From Atherinomorus stipes (taxonomy: Eukaryota; Chordata; Actinopteri; Atheriniformes; Atherinidae), in NCBI GenBank assembly GCA_023101725.1, contig JALJCO010008621.1, positions 913,001 through 977,000 of the forward strand: a DNA stretch of 64,000 nucleotides. Direction: 5' to 3'. Under the pieces are notes generated by a model. The model was given only the letters and a program-made list of their open reading frames with translations. It ran no database searches and had not been told where the DNA came from. A program made the translations under genes and the position numbers. Of this stretch, positions 59,330 through 64,000 are shown one piece after another (the first letter of the stretch is position 1; every line of letters begins with the position of its first letter).

Positions 59330-60211
59330 CCCACAGTAACACAAATGAAGCTTCAGTCCATACACCTAAAAACCACCAACCAGGCCAGAAATCTGGGTGT
59401 AGTGATGGACTCAGACCTAAACTCTGAAAAACACATCAAGGCGATCACTAAATCAGCCTACTATCACCTGAAGAACATCTCAAGGATAAAAGATCTGACG
59501 TCTCAGGAAAATCTGGAAAAACTCGTCCATGCGTTCAACTTCAGTCGGCTTGATTACTGTAACAGCGTCTTTACTGGTTTACCAAAAAAATCAGTAAAAC
59601 AGCTGCAGCTCATTCAGAACTCTGCTGCCCGAATTCTCACTAAGACCAGAAAAGTGGACCACATCAGTCCAGTTCTGAGGTCTTTACACTGGCTGCCGGT
59701 CTGTCAGAGAATAGACTTTAACATCCTGTTGCTGGTTTATAAAGCTCTGAATGGTTTAGGCCCAAAATACATCATTGACCTCTTGACCCAGTATGAACCT
59801 ACTAGACCCCTCAGCTCATCTGGGTCCGGTCTTTCATCAGTTCCCAGAGTCAGAACCAGACATGGAGAAGCTGCGTTCAGCTTCTATGCTCCACATGTCT
59901 GGAACAAACTCCCAGAAAGTCTCAGATCAGCTGAAACACTTATTAGTTTATTTAAATCCAGGTTAAAGACCCACCTGTTCTCAGCTGCATTTACATAGAC
60001 TTTACTCAAAAGTTAAAATCTGCACGTCTCTATATTCTCTCTTTTTAATCTTAAATGTTTTTCATTTTAGACCATGCTTCTACTTTTTTGTTCTTAATTT
60101 TTTTCTTTCCCTTTTGCACCCTACTGTAATGCTTATAATGTTTAATGTTGCACTTTGAATTGTCCTTTACATGAAATATGCTATACAAATAAACTTGCCT
60201 TGCCTTGCCTT
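59330..60211 (+). mobile_element. 5'-truncated L2-clade LINE, 3' end with C-terminal reverse transcriptase part
   Basis: An uninterrupted 217-codon frame (59345-59998) reads RNLGVVMDSDLNSEKHIKAI, SRLDYCNSVFTGLPKKSV, LQLIQNSAARILTKTRK, SPVLRSLHWLPVCQRIDFNI and VWNKLPESLRSA. These are hallmark blocks after the catalytic core in L2/CR1-type LINEs. The tail has AATAAA (60188-60193) and ends in a (TTGCC)n repeat (60195-60211), typical of L2-type priming. The endonuclease and the catalytic part of the reverse transcriptase are missing, so it cannot move by itself. The intact frame suggests recent insertion. Confidence 0.9.
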
Positions 60212-63200
60212 TTAAACAACAGCTGGTCATGCAGGTACTCTCCATTTTTAACATCTAACTTATAAGACCAGAGCTGAAGCTCTGGGCTACATGCCCCCTT
60301 ATTTCAAACTGAAGATGACATCATGGCAGATGTGAGAGGATGAGTCTCTCTAGGCTAGGTCTCAAACAGGCCAAAGGATAATGTGTCATCCGCAGGTGTA
60401 GAAATGTGCAGTGTGGGCAACATAATGACGGTACAGTTTCCAGTGTTGTGGTTGGAAACATCCTGCAGGCAGGAACTTGATCTGATAAGAATGCAAAAAA
60501 AATGAGACATGGAAGCAAGAGACCAAAAACTCTAAATTTCTTATACAGAAAGTAAATTACAGATCCTATGAACTCTATTGTAAAACACCCTGAAACTAAC
60601 TGTTATAGAGCAGCCTACATGCTAAAGCTTGAGCCCTACCTTTAGTGTACTATGGGAAAAGAACTTTAAACACAACTCCTTCTTAGTATCATGTGCCAGG
60701 ACCCCATTAAGGCTCAGGACTGTAACGTCACAAATCTGTCCACAGAGTCTCATGTGTCACATATGAAGGGTACCTTCAAACAGCTTTTGATCTCAAAATT
60801 TCACCGCAGAGGGGGAACAGGTAATGAGACACAATAAAGCAAGGCAGCACTGAAAATTGGGAAAGTTAGCAACTGAACCATAAGAAAGCCCGCATTTGTT
60901 GACATTTAACACCTTCATATGTTCTACGGGCAATCATGCGGTCATGAACAAGTGGCTCCTTGTTTGGTGTCATATCTACTGAAGGCCTGGGATGAGGAAA
61001 CATACCAGGCCTTCATCAATGCAGATAATTTGCTGTGACAAATCCCCAACATAAAGAAAAAGGGACAAAATGTTTGTAGGTATGCAGCTAACAAAAGAAC
61101 AAACACAGTCTGCAAGAAATACACTGTTGGAGAGCTGCTTAGCGTGCCAGTTTGTGCCTGTTTGGCGCTCCTGGGCTTTAATTATTGAAACCATTGTTTA
61201 TTCATCAGTGTTAACCCTTTGCTATCCTATTTACTCTTTAACCTCAGTCATTTACATGCACTTACTCTGAGTGCCAACTCATACAGCAGCAATTTTCTGC
61301 TGCTGGCAACTAAGAAATTAAATTAAGTTAAACTTTAAATATCCAGCTTTCTCATAAACTTGTCTCATTAGGAAGTGAGAATGTATTTGTTTATGATATT
61401 ACATGCTATTTTAGGAGGGAATTTCTAACTTGGTGAAAACCAGATTGTTGTGACTGAGACAGACTGTCCCAGTCCCAGTTAGCAGTGAAAAAGTAGACTA
61501 GCAGTGTTGAGGATTGGTGCCTGCCTATAGGCACAAGTCTGGTGATTCATTACAAGGATTTATTTCCATCAGCTAAAGTATGACTTCAGCTTTCTTCACC
61601 CATATCCAGGTCATGATAAGTTTAATCTTAGCACTAGCATTTCTGAACTGCTCTGTAAGCCACTGCAAGATTAAAAAGAATAATAATAAAAGCACACTGA
61701 CAGCTCTGATTTCCATCTGAAAGAATAAAAAGGGGTCCAGGCAGACAAGTACAACATATTGTGATTTGGCTTTATAACATCACGTCTGAGTCTGAGGGAA
61801 TAAAGCAAAAAGATCCCCAAGCAAGGTTTTGTTTGTCTGCATATGCCTGTACACATTCCAGGAATGAGGAGAATGGAAAACAAGCAACAAGAGGGGCCTT
61901 GTATTTCTCTATCTCCTGCCCACCCTGTAGATTAGCCTCTTATCTGGTAAATGAGACAGTGCCGACAGATTTGGATAACAGGACTTTGGCATTAGCACCA
62001 TGCTCCCTGCACTGAGAGCTCTGCTGTTTCATGGAGAGTCCCTGTGCAACAGCTAAGCAGCACAGACAGCCTTGGACAAAGCAGTGGGTGGATATGTGGA
62101 GACACATAATAGGCGGCTTCAGATGCTGCCATTCCTGCTTGAACACTGCAGGTTGTTGTTTCCAGCCACAGATACAGTTTCATGTAGAATTGTGGCCACG
62201 TTTTAGTGAATTACCTTTTTTTCCCCCTTAATATCTCAAAGAAAAGCAATACAAACTGTGCAGCAAGCACACATTAAAAAGCCTTTTTAAGTGTTGATTT
62301 ACTGACATCCATGAACATGAGATCAGAGAAAATGAAGCTCTAATTGTGCCTCCTGCAACCTCAAACATCGTTTTTATAAAGCCTCAGCATTAGCCCCTAT
62401 AGAGAATTCAGAGATCTTTTTTCAGCTGAGGCTTAATTCTGCTTTGTGTTTATGTATAAATAGTTCATAGTCACCAAAATCTTTTCAAACTGATCCATAC
62501 GGTATTGAGCAAGGACAAACAATGCCTGCAGCTGCAATGCAGTAGCACAAGCCGTGCTAGTTTCACATATTTCTGTGAGATCTGGTTGCAAAAAAATGAA
62601 GAGAGGAGGAAGCGAGGGGAGCAATAGACAGTCGAGGGTGTTCTTAAGAGAATAAGATTACTACTCAGCTTGAAGCAGGTCTTTCTGCTCCTGGAACATT
62701 TTTTCAAAAGAAAAATGTGTTTTTTTACAACACAGCAGCTGTTTTGGATTTGCCTGGCAAAGCGTTAATAGCTCAGAAGGATTGTAAAGATTTTTGTCCT
62801 TATCAATAATTTACTTAGAAATACAAGTGAAAAGCAAGAGTGGGTTAAAAAAAAACTTGTCTCTCTAACGATTCATTAGTGAACTGATAATCATCCAAGA
62901 GTTTAATCATATACTTATAACCAAATACTACCTCTAAACAACTCGCCAAGGATCTGAAAATCACTGTTTATAAAGTGGAAAGAGGCTATGAATGCTGTAC
63001 TAAAGTCCATTTACAAAGACACCAAAGGTACCAAAGTCCATTAAACCTTTTTCCCTCCCATGTCATGTGTTTCTGTTCGTTGGAAAGACTCAATTAAACC
63101 TCAATATAAGACTGTAAAAGATCTGTATGAATATTTAAATGATGTAGTGAGGTCACACTGTAGAGTAAGATCTTAAAAACCACATTACATTACCTGCATC

Positions 63201-63400
63201 TTCATCTCAAAAGTCGAAATTTTAAGTTTGCAAAGCAGCCTTTGGGATCCTTTCTTTTATGTCTGCAAAGGCTGGAGGAAAAAATGAGGACATTTTGATT
63301 AAAAAGTCTTGACAACTAAGCAGTCATTTAAAATACTGTATCTCTTTATAAGTCACCCAGGGGTTTGGAGAATGTTGCACTTAGATGGAAAGAGGAGACT
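60212..63400. other. Intergenic DNA, nothing recognised
   Basis: The region shows no exon, RNA gene or repeat that I can support. Open frames are at most about 85 codons and occur on both strands at random. Confidence 0.55.
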
Positions 63401-63439
63401 TTAAAATCTGTTTATTAATACAAGAAATTCCATACACTC

Positions 63440-63840
63440 AGGCTGGATTGCACCAACAAGGTTTAACTCTAAAACCAGATTGAGTCATGGTTTCATTTGT
63501 AATTCTGTTGCACCAAAACTTTAAACTCCATTTTAAACCTTCATCTAGGATTAATTCTAAACTGACAGTTGAGGAGGTTCATCTTTCACAGCGGCTGCAT
63601 TTTTGAGGTCGATTGAACAAACTTGTGATGTTCCTTGAACAAAACTGAGACAGGCTTGATCCACTTGAATTTTATGATGATGAGGAATTTTTGAGAAGAT
63701 ACCATATTACCAAGGAAATTGTTTTGGAGCTGAACAGGAAAATTGGACCAACTGTCAAACACAGCAATGACAGGAATGCAGCTGTACCCCCGATGCTCCA
63801 GCTTGCCCTGAGATTTTATTCTACTGGCTGATGCAGATCT
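63440..63840 (+). pseudogene. PIF/Harbinger (HARBI1-like) transposase relic
   Basis: On the + strand, from about 63645, the frame reads DRLDPLEFYDDEEFLRRYH, then ITKEIVLELNRKIGPTVKHS and NAAVPPMLQLALRFYSTG. This matches the N-terminal part of Harbinger transposases (DxxDPLxxYDDxEFxxRYR, xPPxLQxxxALRFYATG). A TGA lies just before DRL and another after STG, where family members continue with SFQ. Upstream (63448-63560) is the GTTGCACCAAAACTTTAAAC type non-coding sequence seen near Harbinger ends. The remainder of the DDE domain is absent before the window ends. Confidence 0.75.
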
Positions 63841-64000
63841 GGGCATGAAAAAGTTCCTCCTTTTTCTGCCAGAAGCGGTGCACTAATAGTGCACCATTAC
63901 TGCACTATCACTGGCTGAACGGCTTGTCCCGCAAATACGCCATCATGTACGGTGTCCAAACTTGGTGTGTGGAAACATCCTTGTTCTGGGCATTCATTTA

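Noticed and set aside
63586..63846. 86-codon frame on the - strand as a gene
   Set aside because: The opposite strand of the same interval reads as a Harbinger transposase segment, which explains the lack of stops.

Overview
The window is ordinary nuclear DNA of a ray-finned fish, most likely a percomorph teleost. The evidence is two split vertebrate genes with short GT-AG exons, many microsatellites, and relics of typical teleost mobile elements (hAT, Tc1/mariner, PIF/Harbinger, an L2-clade LINE). I found no prokaryotic, organellar or viral gene, no CRISPR array and no intact RNA gene.

Two genes lie tail to tail. On the + strand, positions 2589-6661 hold the last twelve coding exons of dock3 (dedicator of cytokinesis 3, an atypical Rac exchange factor). 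They encode about 605 residues: the end of the catalytic DHR-2 domain and the whole proline/serine/histidine-rich tail. The rest of dock3 lies to the left of the window. On the - strand, positions 33460 down to 11038 hold a complete pcbp4 (poly(rC)-binding protein 4) coding region in thirteen exons, 446 residues with three KH domains. Every junction keeps the reading frame. A likely non-coding first exon ends at 50617 inside a CpG-rich promoter region (about 50500-51100). The stop codons of the two genes are 4.4 kb apart.

The rest is introns and intergenic DNA with dated insertions. A TTAA-flanked terminal-inverted-repeat element (1430-2278) sits in the dock3 intron. A 1.2-kb hAT element with a perfect 8-bp target duplication (12123-13324), a nested AT-rich element cluster (29983-30700), a composite repeat block with a telomere-like stretch (39950-40800), and two decayed Tc1/mariner transposase relics (about 44640-45080 and 46030-46400) lie inside pcbp4 introns. 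Upstream of pcbp4 are a roughly 1-kb-armed inverted repeat (55568-57904), a 5'-truncated L2 LINE tail (59330-60211) and the start of a PIF/Harbinger transposase relic (about 63600-63840).

Nothing here looks like a wholly new biological system. The features most worth a second look are the pcbp4 leader with five upstream AUGs, the in-frame KH1 microexons behind a weak splice donor, the large inverted repeat, the direct subterminal repeats and palindrome array inside the hAT element, and the close dock3-pcbp4 linkage.
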